A stretch of DNA of 64,000 bases from DASPSM01 sp036008465 (GTDB taxonomy: Bacteria; Planctomycetota; Planctomycetia; Planctomycetales; Planctomycetaceae), in assembly GCA_036008465.1 (NCBI GenBank), contig DASYNP010000091.1:1-64000 (forward strand). Direction: 5' to 3'. The notes beneath the pieces are model-generated. The model made no database searches and was not told the DNA's origin. It was given only the letters and a program-made list of their open reading frames with translations. The position numbers were made by a program, and so were the translations under genes. Positions 15,521 to 24,167 of this stretch are shown one piece after another (the stretch's first letter is position 1; each line of letters opens with the position of its first letter).

Positions 15521-16822
15521 CTATTTCGTGCCCGCCAGAGCGCGTTTTGTTTCGCGAATGGCTGTAGTCAGCCACGCCCCCTCGATCAAATTGCGAGACG
15601 CCCCCTGTAGCGACGTGAGCGCGGCAAGCTTCGCCTCGAGCGCGGGCTTTGATTTCGGCTCGACCAACAGGGCCGCATCCGCCAGTCGGACGGCGGTGAC
15701 CGGATCGCTGGTCGCCAAGGCCTTGGCCCTGGCGGCCACTGTCGCTGGACCTCCCGCCAAGCGGACCAATTCCGGCTCGGCGGCCGTCGGGGGCTGGTCA
15801 TACATCGATGCGGGGTTGAGATCGAACCAGCCGACGTATCCATCGAAAATCCCTCGGACCGACCAGTCGACCTTTCCGTATGCCTCGCCTACGTCCAGCT
15901 CGGGCGGAAGCTTGACCTCGCGCATCAAAGTGAAAACGTCTTTGCCGGCATTCATGCCCTTGACGGTCGCATCGTGGACATAAAGGATCGCGTTGCGATA
16001 TCGGGTCAGCCGCTCGGCGATTTTTTCTTTGCCGACGACGGGCTCGCCGTGGCTGGGAAGCACAATCTCAGGCTCGAGCGCCAAGATCTTGTTCAGCGAG
16101 GCGACGTAGTCGAGCGCCCAGCGGGGCTTCGTGCCTCGCAAGGTGTAGATGTTCGGGAACGACTCGTAGTAATTGTCTCCGACGAAGGCCGCTTTGTACT
16201 TCGGAACCCAGACGCAAAGATGATCGTAGGTTTCGCCGGGAGCGCTCAGGAGCTCAAACTTTGTGCCGCCCAAAGTGAAATCGTACTTGTCTCCAAAGGT
16301 GATGGCCGGGTCAAAGTGTTTCTCCGGCACGCGGAACGCATTGAGCACGCCCGGATCGAGACCAAATTGGGCCGCACCCGTGCGACCGAGGTAAGGCTTG
16401 AGTCGCTCCTGATAACTGTGGAACTCGATGTAATTCTGCTGTACGACGAGCTTCGTCTGCGGCTCCATCCAGTACCGCAGGCCGCCGGTGTGGTCAGGGT
16501 GGCCATGTGTGAGAATCACGTAGCGCACCGGAGCATCACTGACCTTCCGCAACAGTTCGTAGTGCTTTTTCGCGCTCACCGGCGACGACGTGTCGATCAC
16601 CACGTTCCCGTCATCCGTGCGCACCAGAAACGTGTTGCTGAAGCCGAGCGCCAAATAGATCGCGTCGTTTACCTTGCGGGCGGCGGTTTGGCGGTTTCCC
16701 AAGCGCGAATAGTCGTTGAGCGATAAGGGAGAAACCTGAGCTTGCGTCTTCGGCGGAATTGCCGTCAGTCCGAGGAGTAAGAGGCAAGTCACTGGCAGAG
16801 AGACAATTCGCGCACAGCGCAT
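15521..16822 (-). CDS. secreted metallo-beta-lactamase-fold hydrolase, alkylsulfatase-like
   Basis: A 433-residue exported hydrolase. A signal peptide covers residues 1-29. The metal-binding motif THGHPDHTGG (105-114) is the HxHxDH signature of the metallo-beta-lactamase fold, and later His residues occur in APGETYDH and LPSHGEP. The segment VDWSVRGIFDGYVGWFDLNP with DVGEAYG upstream resembles the dimerisation domain of type III (SdsA1/BDS1) alkylsulfatases, which hydrolyse alkyl sulfate esters. It is shorter than those (about 630-660 residues) and lacks the SCP2-like C-terminal domain, so sulfatase activity is uncertain. A GGAGG lies 7 bases before the ATG. It converges with the histidine kinase gene. 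Confidence 0.75.
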   Translation of the reverse strand: MRCARIVSLPVTCLLLLGLTAIPPKTQAQVSPLSLNDYSRLGNRQTAARKVNDAIYLALGFSNTFLVRTDDGNVVIDTSSPVSAKKHYELLRKVSDAPVRYVILTHGHPDHTGGLRYWMEPQTKLVVQQNYIEFHSYQERLKPYLGRTGAAQFGLDPGVLNAFRVPEKHFDPAITFGDKYDFTLGGTKFELLSAPGETYDHLCVWVPKYKAAFVGDNYYESFPNIYTLRGTKPRWALDYVASLNKILALEPEIVLPSHGEPVVGKEKIAERLTRYRNAILYVHDATVKGMNAGKDVFTLMREVKLPPELDVGEAYGKVDWSVRGIFDGYVGWFDLNPASMYDQPPTAAEPELVRLAGGPATVAARAKALATSDPVTAVRLADAALLVEPKSKPALEAKLAALTSLQGASRNLIEGAWLTTAIRETKRALAGTK

Positions 16823-17034
16823 GGCGAATCCTCCGGTCAGGTCGGTTTGGCCCAGAGCGTTTACTGGATTTGCAGCGACCGTTTATCGGCTTTCTTGATC
16901 CGTCCGACAAGGATTCGCGTTGAGACACGTGTGAGATCGCAGTCTGTCGCAGCGGCATCGCGCAGCGGTTTTCGATAGACTGCTGTTTTGCCATCTGATG
17001 AGCGACGTCGATCGTAAGAACTGGAGAGAAGTGA

Positions 17035-17805
17035 ATGAGTCTGGCGATCGAAACCCGCGGACTGACGCGGTTCTTTGACAAGTTCTGCGCGGTGAACGGC
17101 ATCGATCTTAAGGTCGAGAGCGGCATCTCGTACGGCTTCCTCGGGCCAAACGGCGCCGGCAAATCGACGACGATCAAGATGCTCACCGGGCTCTTGGCTC
17201 CCAGTTCGGGGCAGATTACCGTTCTCGGCCGGAATATGTCGGTCCCCGCGGAGGCCCTCGAGGCAAAACGTCGGATGGGGGTCGTGCCGGAGGATTTGGC
17301 GCTCTTCGACAACTTAACCGGGCCGGAATACCTGACGTTCGTCGGCCGCATGTACGGCATCTCCGCGAATACGATCCGCAGTCGCACGGGCGACTTGTTG
17401 AGACTGCTGTGCCTCGAAGGTGAAGAGAAAAAGCTCACGCTCGAGTATTCGCACGGCATGAAGAAAAAGCTCGCGCTGGCGGCGGCCCTTTTGCCCAATC
17501 CCGATCTGTTGTTTCTCGATGAGCCGTTCGAAGGGGTCGACGCCGTCACGTCGCGCGTCATTCGCGACATGCTGACCGGATACGTTTCGCGCGGCTCGAC
17601 CTTGTTTCTGACGTCGCACGTGCTGGAGATTGTGGAGCGGCTCTGCACGCACGTAGGCATCATTGCCCACGGACAACTGGTCGAGCAGGCGAGTCTCGAC
17701 GAAATTCGTCAGGGCAGCTCGCTCGAGAGCCGGTTTCTGGAAAAGGTCGGGAGTGATGCGGCCGCCACCAAAAAGCTGGAGTGGCTGGAAGGGGCCGCGA
17801 CGTGA
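17035..17805 (+). CDS. ABC transporter ATP-binding protein
   Basis: A 256-residue ATPase that powers the permease encoded next. Walker A is GPNGAGKST (37-45), Walker B is LLFLDEPFEGVD (about 159-170), and the switch His is in LFLTSHVLEIVERLC. The signature is YSHGMKKKLALAAALL, where the usual LSGGQ is YSHGM. This form is common in ABC-2 type exporters of the NatA/YxlF group. GGAGAG precedes the ATG. The stop overlaps the permease start as GTGA, so the two proteins are made together. Confidence 0.92.
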   Translation: MSLAIETRGLTRFFDKFCAVNGIDLKVESGISYGFLGPNGAGKSTTIKMLTGLLAPSSGQITVLGRNMSVPAEALEAKRRMGVVPEDLALFDNLTGPEYLTFVGRMYGISANTIRSRTGDLLRLLCLEGEEKKLTLEYSHGMKKKLALAAALLPNPDLLFLDEPFEGVDAVTSRVIRDMLTGYVSRGSTLFLTSHVLEIVERLCTHVGIIAHGQLVEQASLDEIRQGSSLESRFLEKVGSDAAATKKLEWLEGAAT

Positions 17806-19787
17806 ACTGGCAGCACTTTCGCACGCTGATCTGGCTGCGGGGGCGGCTCTTTCGCAATCGGATGCGTCGAGCCGGCAAGTTCAACGCCGTCGTAACGCAG
17901 ATTCTCAAAGTGCTGGCCCTGATCGGCTCGGTCGGGTTGTTTTTTGCGGCGCTGGGCCTGGGAGTGTGGCTTTTGCCCAAGGCCCCTTCCGACCGCGTGC
18001 CCGAGGTCATGCTGTATTTGTGGACGGGCGTGACCGTCGGGTTTCTCTTCTTTTGGATGATGGGCGTGATGACCGAGCTTCAGCGCTCGGAGGTTTTGTC
18101 GATCGAAAAGCTGTTTCACTTTCCGATTTCGCCCAGCAGCGCGTTTCTCATCAACTACCTGAGTTCGCTCGTCAGCCTGTCGCTGATCTTGTTCTTTCCG
18201 GCCATGCTCGGGCTGGCCATCGCCTCGGTGATTGCGCTGGGACCTTGGATGCTGGTGAGCCTGCCGCTGTTGATCGCGTTTCTGCTGATGGTCACTGCCA
18301 TCACGTATCAATTCCGGGGATGGCTGGCGACCTTGATGGTGAACAAGCGGCGGCGGCGCACGATTATGGCCGGCGTGACCGGGTTCATCATCCTGATGTC
18401 TCAACTGCCGAACTTGATCAATCTGACTTATCAGAGCAGCAGGAATCGCAACGAAGGCGACAGAAACGCCGAGGTAGCCGAGGTAAACGACTCCTTACAA
18501 GCAGAGCAACGCGCAATCAAGCAGCTGCAGGTCGATTTGGATTCAAAAAAAATCACGCCCCAACAATCTCAGCAGCGGCTGGCGGCCATACTCGAGGCAC
18601 AAAAAATTAACACCGAAGCTGTCGCCGAAATGCGGCGGCAACGAGACAACCACAAGATTGAGATTACCCTAAAAGGAGTGAAGCGTTGGGTGGCCATCGC
18701 CGATTTGGCGCTTCCTCCCGGGTGGTTGGCGTACGGAGTCTACGGGGCTGCCGAGCATCAGATCTGGCCGGCACTTGCCGGCACGTTGCTGCTCTGCGTC
18801 CTTGCCGGTGCGAGTCTCCGCCGTTCCTATCGAACGACGGTGCGATTTTATTTGGGCGGTTTTCGCTCGGACCAATCGACGATGGACGCGGCTCGGGCTG
18901 CGGCGGTGCCGGTCGCACCGCGTCACCTCGATGGACAAGTCGCGCCGCCGGCAACCGGCATGAGGGCCGGGCAGCCGCCGCTGGCGGGAATGGTCGGCAA
19001 GAGTCTGCCCTGGGTTCCCGAGCAGGCGGCTGCGACAGGGCTGGCAACCTTGCGGTCTCTGCTCCGGGCCCCTGAAGTCAAGATGATGCTTTTGACCCCG
19101 CTCATTCTCGGCGGAGTGATTATGGCATCGCGGCTGGCCGGCCGCGGGGGCACGCCGGTTCCTCCGGCCTTTCGATCGATGATTGCCCTGGGGATTGTGG
19201 TGACTGTCGTCGTCAGTCTGTCACAACTCTTTCAAAATCAATTCGGTTTCGATCGCAGTGCGTTCCGAATTTTCGTCCTCTCGCCGGCACCGCGGAGGCA
19301 GATCCTGCTGGGAAAGAACCTCGCGCTCGCACCCATCGTTGCCGCCGCGGGCGTTATTTTTCTCGGAATTCTCGAGTTCATGTTCCCCTTGCGACTGACC
19401 GACTTGATCGCGACTTTTGTCGAGCTGCTCACGGCCTACCTGATTGTGTGCCTTGTCGGCAATCAGATGTCGATTCTCTTGCCATCGGCGATCCGGCAAG
19501 GATCGATGAGGTCGTCCGAGACCAAGGTCGTCCGCGTTTTGGCTCGATTCTTGGCGATGCTCGGGATGCTGGTGGCCTTTGTGCCCCTCGTGATTCCCCT
19601 CGGTGCCGGCTATTTAGTCGAGCAGGTCTTCCCCTGGGCTGAATGGATCCCGGTCTACTTGATCCTCTCGCTCTTGGTGGCTCTGATTACGCTCTTCGTC
19701 TACCGCATGGTCCTCGACTACCAGGGCGGCCTGCTCCAGCAGCGCGAGCTGCGGATTCTCGAAGCTGTGACGACCAAGGACGACTGA
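17802..19787 (+). CDS. ABC-2-type exporter permease
   Basis: A 661-residue integral membrane protein starting with GTG at 17802. About ten hydrophobic segments fall in two blocks (residues about 30-200 and 430-640). Between them, residues about 210-285 are charged and predicted to be a coiled coil (DSLQAEQRAIKQLQVDLDSKK, then EMRRQRDNHKIEITLKG), an uncommon insertion for an ABC-2 permease. A Pro/Gly-rich linker follows the first membrane block. The cargo is unknown. The ATPase gene upstream is translationally coupled, and no substrate-binding protein is present, which fits export. Confidence 0.8.
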   Translation: MNWQHFRTLIWLRGRLFRNRMRRAGKFNAVVTQILKVLALIGSVGLFFAALGLGVWLLPKAPSDRVPEVMLYLWTGVTVGFLFFWMMGVMTELQRSEVLSIEKLFHFPISPSSAFLINYLSSLVSLSLILFFPAMLGLAIASVIALGPWMLVSLPLLIAFLLMVTAITYQFRGWLATLMVNKRRRRTIMAGVTGFIILMSQLPNLINLTYQSSRNRNEGDRNAEVAEVNDSLQAEQRAIKQLQVDLDSKKITPQQSQQRLAAILEAQKINTEAVAEMRRQRDNHKIEITLKGVKRWVAIADLALPPGWLAYGVYGAAEHQIWPALAGTLLLCVLAGASLRRSYRTTVRFYLGGFRSDQSTMDAARAAAVPVAPRHLDGQVAPPATGMRAGQPPLAGMVGKSLPWVPEQAAATGLATLRSLLRAPEVKMMLLTPLILGGVIMASRLAGRGGTPVPPAFRSMIALGIVVTVVVSLSQLFQNQFGFDRSAFRIFVLSPAPRRQILLGKNLALAPIVAAAGVIFLGILEFMFPLRLTDLIATFVELLTAYLIVCLVGNQMSILLPSAIRQGSMRSSETKVVRVLARFLAMLGMLVAFVPLVIPLGAGYLVEQVFPWAEWIPVYLILSLLVALITLFVYRMVLDYQGGLLQQRELRILEAVTTKDD

Positions 19788-19807
19788 GCAGTGGGAATCA
19801 GTCGTGT

Positions 19808-19826
19808 GCCCTCTTGCGTTGAGGGC
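19808..19826 (+). terminator. possible terminator hairpin after the ABC operon
   Basis: GCCCTC (19808-19813) pairs with GAGGGC (19821-19826), and flanking ATCAG/CTGAT can lengthen the stem imperfectly. It lies 20 bases after the permease stop but has no clear T run. Confidence 0.35.
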
Positions 19827-20064
19827 TGATTGGCCGTAGATTGTTCATCCGCAGCGCTTGAGGCTAGCGTAACGTCCGCCATGACGTTGTACCTTCCCGT
19901 ATTAACTTTCAATCACCGACCGCCCATCTCCGGTCCCGTATAGCCGTCGAATCCCCACGGCAACGCGGACGACGGTTCCTGATGGACTACGTGTTGTTGC
20001 TAAACACGGCCTTCAGCCGGTTAAACGCTGAAGACAGCAACGACACCCAACCTTTCCAAGTCGA

Positions 20065-20955
20065 GTGATGATGCTGCTGAAACGGGTGCCAGCCCCGCGC
20101 CATCAGTCGAGACTTAAAATCAATGAAGAGGCGGCATGGTACTCATGGTCGCCCGCTTTTCGCCGATTCGCACGCGACTGGCGGCGAGCAGTTGCATTTC
20201 TAAAACGGCCTGCACTCGTCGAGGTGCCTCACTTGGGGGAGTATTGTTACACGTATTCAATCCCAATCTCCGAGATTCGCGATCGGCGCATTCGCCGTTC
20301 AACGCGTGAGTATGCACTCGATTTGTTTCGCATGCCGAAACCTCGGAGAATCATGCTGCTAACCGACCTTTTTGATGATGTGCTCGATTCGAGATGCTTG
20401 CGGATTCTGCTTGCAATGTTTCGGTCAGAGTTGGCGCGAGCTTGGGGTGATCCTCGGTTCGCGCTGAATTCTCCGCTTTCTTTCGGAACTCGCAAGGACA
20501 CGGGGTTCGCGTTGCATTCGGATCTTTACCTTCCGGAGATGTTGTTGAACATCTTTGACAAGGTACCGACCGATTCCAGCGGCGCCTCGACTTTCTTGCA
20601 TGTCGATCGTCTCAACCGAATTCTGACCGATACCGACACTCTTCCTCGGGAGACGCGGCGGAGGATCGAGCAATTTTTCACCTGCAGCTTACCGGCCGAC
20701 GGGTTCGCTGACCTCTATGACTTGCTGCACGGTCGACGTCATAAGTGGGTTCGGTTTCTCGAACGGCAGATGGCAGCGGCGCAACTGCGCATCAAGCTGC
20801 ATCGCGGCCAAGGGTATCTCATTCATGACCGCACTTGGCTCCACGGACGCGAACCTGCCAATGGATCCGTGACAACGGCGCGGTTCCATCGGTTTGTTTT
20901 TGGTACCAGGTCCCTGCACAGCCAGCACGGACGTAAGCCCCGGTGCCCAGCTTGA
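20065..20955 (+). CDS. putative Fe(II)/2-oxoglutarate-dependent oxygenase
   Basis: A 296-residue protein with the residue pattern of a TauD/clavaminate-synthase-like jelly-roll oxygenase. The iron-binding HxD is HSD at 151-153 in GFALHSDLYLP, the distal His is H260 in WLHGRE, and Arg in TARFHRFVFG (273 or 276) would hold 2-oxoglutarate. Such enzymes hydroxylate or desaturate small molecules, often amino acids. The sequence is otherwise unlike known members, so the family call rests on the motif and its spacing. The start is GTG at 20065 or the ATG at 20068. It converges with the nucleosidase gene with 20 bases between the stops, and both read more AT-rich than their neighbours. Function is unassigned. 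Confidence 0.6.
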   Translation: MMMLLKRVPAPRHQSRLKINEEAAWYSWSPAFRRFARDWRRAVAFLKRPALVEVPHLGEYCYTYSIPISEIRDRRIRRSTREYALDLFRMPKPRRIMLLTDLFDDVLDSRCLRILLAMFRSELARAWGDPRFALNSPLSFGTRKDTGFALHSDLYLPEMLLNIFDKVPTDSSGASTFLHVDRLNRILTDTDTLPRETRRRIEQFFTCSLPADGFADLYDLLHGRRHKWVRFLERQMAAAQLRIKLHRGQGYLIHDRTWLHGREPANGSVTTARFHRFVFGTRSLHSQHGRKPRCPA

Positions 20956-20975
20956 GTATTGCGACGAAGTGATAT

Positions 20976-22814
20976 CTACCAACGGCTGCTCAGCCGATCG
21001 ACCAGCGCAACCGCCACTTCACCGATTCTCTCTGCGGCGAGATCTTGGTCGGGATCTTCGTCGCGGACGACCCTCTGTCTTAGAATCTTGTCTCCCTCAG
21101 CCCGATCTGATATGGCGCGCATCACGATGCATGGTGTGCGCTCCACCATGCAGAACAGTGCGACAGCAAAGCCTTCTTCTTCGACTGCCAGTCCACCGGG
21201 GAATGTCTCAAGAATGGCATGTTTTTCACCGAGGTCATCTTTGATGCCCGTCCCTGTGACGATCTGTCCTTCCCAGAACCTCCCACTGCGGCCGTCTGCA
21301 AAAACTTGCTTCGCAGCGAAGTGTGCATGTGCGAACAACTTGGCGTCGACCGGAATGAGAGTCCAGGTGGTCCCACCAAGGGGCACCTCTGCATTTTCAA
21401 CCGCGCCGCGCACCTTATCGCGAATTCGGTAAGGTGCGAGTGATACGGCAAGCACAACATCTCCAACGTCGGGTCCCACAAACGTTGGCGGCTCGCTCTC
21501 CTTGAGCGTTCGCATCGTACCAAGGGAGCCGGCGACCCCGCACATGATCACCCATTTGGGCTTGTCCTTCTCCAATAGTTCGCCGACTTCCTTGGCAGTC
21601 GCGAGGAGACTCTTGGCCTGGCGAATCACAACACGGTACTTCGGATGACGGATAACGCACGAATCCCCCTCGTCAGTTATTCGAGCACCGTCACTGAAAG
21701 CCCGACGCATCGCGTTCGCCTCGCGCGGGATGGCAACAACAATAGCAACCGTATTGGCGCCCGTGTGGACGTCGCGCAGTGCCTGCAGCATTTCGCGGAC
21801 TCCACTCTTTTCCTTCGAATCGAGTGAGTGCCAGAGCCCCTCAAGGACGTTCAGTGAACCTTTTACATTGTCGCCGATGATGCCCTCCCCAAGCGGCCGG
21901 CCGGGAGCCTCTAAGTCGTAGAGTCGCGTCAGAGCGGCCTCGAAGGTCTCGTTGACCTGTGCCCGCGCTTCCCTAGCAGTCCGTTGCCGCTCATGGGCTC
22001 CCTCGAGAACTCGAGCAAGCGCATACACCTGCTGCGAACGACTGTCAAAATCGTCGATGTCCGGAAGCAACTTGCACATTTGCTCCCACTGCGAATTCGT
22101 TTGCGTCGGAAATTGCGCAACCACCTGTCCAAGGTGCCAAACGATCTGTTCGTGGCGAACTACCTTGTCGCGGTATTCCCCTTTCTCGCCGATCGGCTGC
22201 AGAGATTGGCGTTTCAACTCTTCAAGCACGCCCTCGTCTACCTCCGTGTCCTTGTTCCTAATGACTGACCAGCGCTGAAGAGCGCGGTAGGCAGCGGCGG
22301 CTGTTGCGGGACCGTACCAATCATTGGGTCCTCCCTTCCAAAGACCCTTTTCAAGCATTTGTTCCACCTTGGTGTTGAACGATTCGAACTCACCGTCGAG
22401 CGTCTTCTCATGGATTGCGCCCCGCGGACCGCTGTGATAGACCTCTAAGAAGCACTCCAGGATTACCGCCCAATCCCAGAAGTCGTCACCGTAGAATGGG
22501 AACTTGTCGCGACGACTACCGAGCACTTGCTTGCACGAATCCGACAACCGAACCGATATCTGATCCAGCAGGTCACTTAAGTCCAGTCCACCCTGACGTG
22601 CTAGGCACACGGTGATCAGTCGGATTGTGTGGGCATTGACCACCTGGCGGAACTGCGCCGGAAACTTCGGATGAGTTAGGAAGTATTCGACACTGTCTAA
22701 CAGGCAGCGCCCCGCGAGTGCCTTCTTGGATTGCTCGCCGAACCAGTTACTAGGCTCCGTCGTCGCTCTCTTGACGTCTTCCAAGGTGAACATTTCCATG
22801 TTGCGCAGCAGCAT
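20976..22814 (-). CDS. helical domain fused to a nucleoside-phosphorylase/nucleosidase domain
   Basis: A 612-residue protein. Residues 1 to about 345 are almost entirely helical, with Trp-rich segments such as DDFWDWAVILECFLEVYHS and WYGPATAAAAYRALQRW; I do not recognise this part. Residues about 355-612 form a PNP/UDP-phosphorylase-like domain. VAIVVAIPREANAM carries a Glu (365) where MTA/SAH nucleosidase has its first catalytic Glu, VEEEGFAVA has Glu547 at the VEMEG position, and AISD supplies Asp570. The nucleosidase triad thus appears complete. Domains of this superfamily occur both in nucleoside metabolism and as effectors that deplete nucleotides in phage defence. It begins 36 bases after the aminotransferase stop, with AGGGGA before the ATG. 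Confidence 0.7.
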   Translation of the reverse strand: MLLRNMEMFTLEDVKRATTEPSNWFGEQSKKALAGRCLLDSVEYFLTHPKFPAQFRQVVNAHTIRLITVCLARQGGLDLSDLLDQISVRLSDSCKQVLGSRRDKFPFYGDDFWDWAVILECFLEVYHSGPRGAIHEKTLDGEFESFNTKVEQMLEKGLWKGGPNDWYGPATAAAAYRALQRWSVIRNKDTEVDEGVLEELKRQSLQPIGEKGEYRDKVVRHEQIVWHLGQVVAQFPTQTNSQWEQMCKLLPDIDDFDSRSQQVYALARVLEGAHERQRTAREARAQVNETFEAALTRLYDLEAPGRPLGEGIIGDNVKGSLNVLEGLWHSLDSKEKSGVREMLQALRDVHTGANTVAIVVAIPREANAMRRAFSDGARITDEGDSCVIRHPKYRVVIRQAKSLLATAKEVGELLEKDKPKWVIMCGVAGSLGTMRTLKESEPPTFVGPDVGDVVLAVSLAPYRIRDKVRGAVENAEVPLGGTTWTLIPVDAKLFAHAHFAAKQVFADGRSGRFWEGQIVTGTGIKDDLGEKHAILETFPGGLAVEEEGFAVALFCMVERTPCIVMRAISDRAEGDKILRQRVVRDEDPDQDLAAERIGEVAVALVDRLSSRW

Positions 22815-22850
22815 GAGATCCCCTGTTTCAAAAGTTGCCTTGATCGGTCA

Positions 22851-23945
22851 CTAACTCGTTGACAGTGTCTTGGCGATCCGCCCCAGACCACTCATGAGAA
22901 TGTCCGGCCGTTGTCCATAGCCGAGTCTGAATCGCGCGGGATGAGTAGGCAACTCGAAGAATCGCCCTGGAGAAAGCAAAACATCGGCAGCGAAAAGCAA
23001 ATCGAAAACTTGCTGCTCACCGCGACTGTCTTTGACCTCCATCAGCACAGTTGTCCCGCCGTTCGGCGGTGAGACGGAGAGGAGGTTGGATTGATCGCCC
23101 GCCCATTTCACCAAGGTCTCGCGGTTCTCTGCGACCATCTTCTCTCGGGTGAACGCTTCTAGGCGATCAAGAACGAGCGGCCCTATCGATGCGGCAAACA
23201 GCGATGGCGAGAGTGTCAGATAATGCTGGACTGTGCGTAGTTGCTTCAGATGTCGGCGATCACCTAAGACCCATCCTAGTCGCAGACCGGGCAACCCATA
23301 CATCTTCGACAGGCTGCCAATTATCAGAGCATTCCTGTGGGTGTACTGGACTGGCGATGTCCCACCTCTATGCGTCGCAAACACCTCGTCCACAATCAGT
23401 AGCCCATCGTGCCGCGCCAAAATGTCGGCCAGCGTGCGAAGGTCCGCGGCGCAAAAGTGATGTCCGACGGGATTGTGGGGGTTGATGACGACCAGGGTGT
23501 CGCATTGCCTTGCGAGATCACAGAGCTCGTTCAGCTCCGGCTGCCACCCTTGTTCCGGCAAATAAGAGTACGTCTTGAAGGGGAGATTCAACAGCTTGAC
23601 CCATCCGTGGAAGGCTCCATATGCGGGCGTTGGCAGACCCACCATCTTGGTCGACCTGGCCGCCACATAATGCATCACCATCGCGATCGACTCTTCAGCG
23701 CCGTTCGTCGGAAGAGTCCAGCCTTCGGGAACTTGGAACGCCCGCTCCAGGGCAGGATTCAGTTCTGCCTTTAGATCGGGGTAAGCGAGCGTGGTTGGCA
23801 GAACTGTGGTCCAGTCGCCCAATTGCGTACGGACTTCCTCAAAGCGCCACGGCTCCGAATCGCTAGTGGCGAGATTGATCAGGCCGCTTCGGTGCTCGAA
23901 GTCGTCGAGAAAATCCTCGAGGGCGAATCGAACAAGGCGACTCAT
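22851..23945 (-). CDS. PLP-dependent aminotransferase, class I/II
   Basis: A 364-residue fold-type-I PLP enzyme, shorter than most but complete. It shows PTNGAEESIAM for cofactor phosphate contacts, the Asn in VINPHNPVGHHF (about 155-158), the Asp in LLIVDEVFATH (about 186) that pairs with the pyridine nitrogen, and Lys214 in GSLSKMYGLPGLRLGW that binds PLP. The C-terminal RFRLGYG holds the Arg that binds substrate carboxylate. The nearest relatives seem to be histidinol-phosphate or L-threonine-phosphate-type aminotransferases and amino-acid C-S lyases, but the substrate is unknown. GGGAGA precedes the ATG at 23945. It is first in an operon with the nucleosidase fusion. Confidence 0.85.
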   Translation of the reverse strand: MSRLVRFALEDFLDDFEHRSGLINLATSDSEPWRFEEVRTQLGDWTTVLPTTLAYPDLKAELNPALERAFQVPEGWTLPTNGAEESIAMVMHYVAARSTKMVGLPTPAYGAFHGWVKLLNLPFKTYSYLPEQGWQPELNELCDLARQCDTLVVINPHNPVGHHFCAADLRTLADILARHDGLLIVDEVFATHRGGTSPVQYTHRNALIIGSLSKMYGLPGLRLGWVLGDRRHLKQLRTVQHYLTLSPSLFAASIGPLVLDRLEAFTREKMVAENRETLVKWAGDQSNLLSVSPPNGGTTVLMEVKDSRGEQQVFDLLFAADVLLSPGRFFELPTHPARFRLGYGQRPDILMSGLGRIAKTLSTS

Positions 23946-24167
23946 CGCGGTCTCCCTGCTCCGGCCGACGATGGGATATCCCAGCGCCGCGGGACCGGAG
24001 AGAGGCATCAAAACCGCGAGCAACCAGATGGGAAATTGGTCGCAGTTCGCTAACGGACAGTCAGCCCATGATTCTCGATAGCACTAACCCAAGCAAGCCC
24101 AAATTGCATTTGACTGGATTTCGCCAGTCGTCGTCAGGGGAACTGCCCAACACGCTGAATAAGCGAT

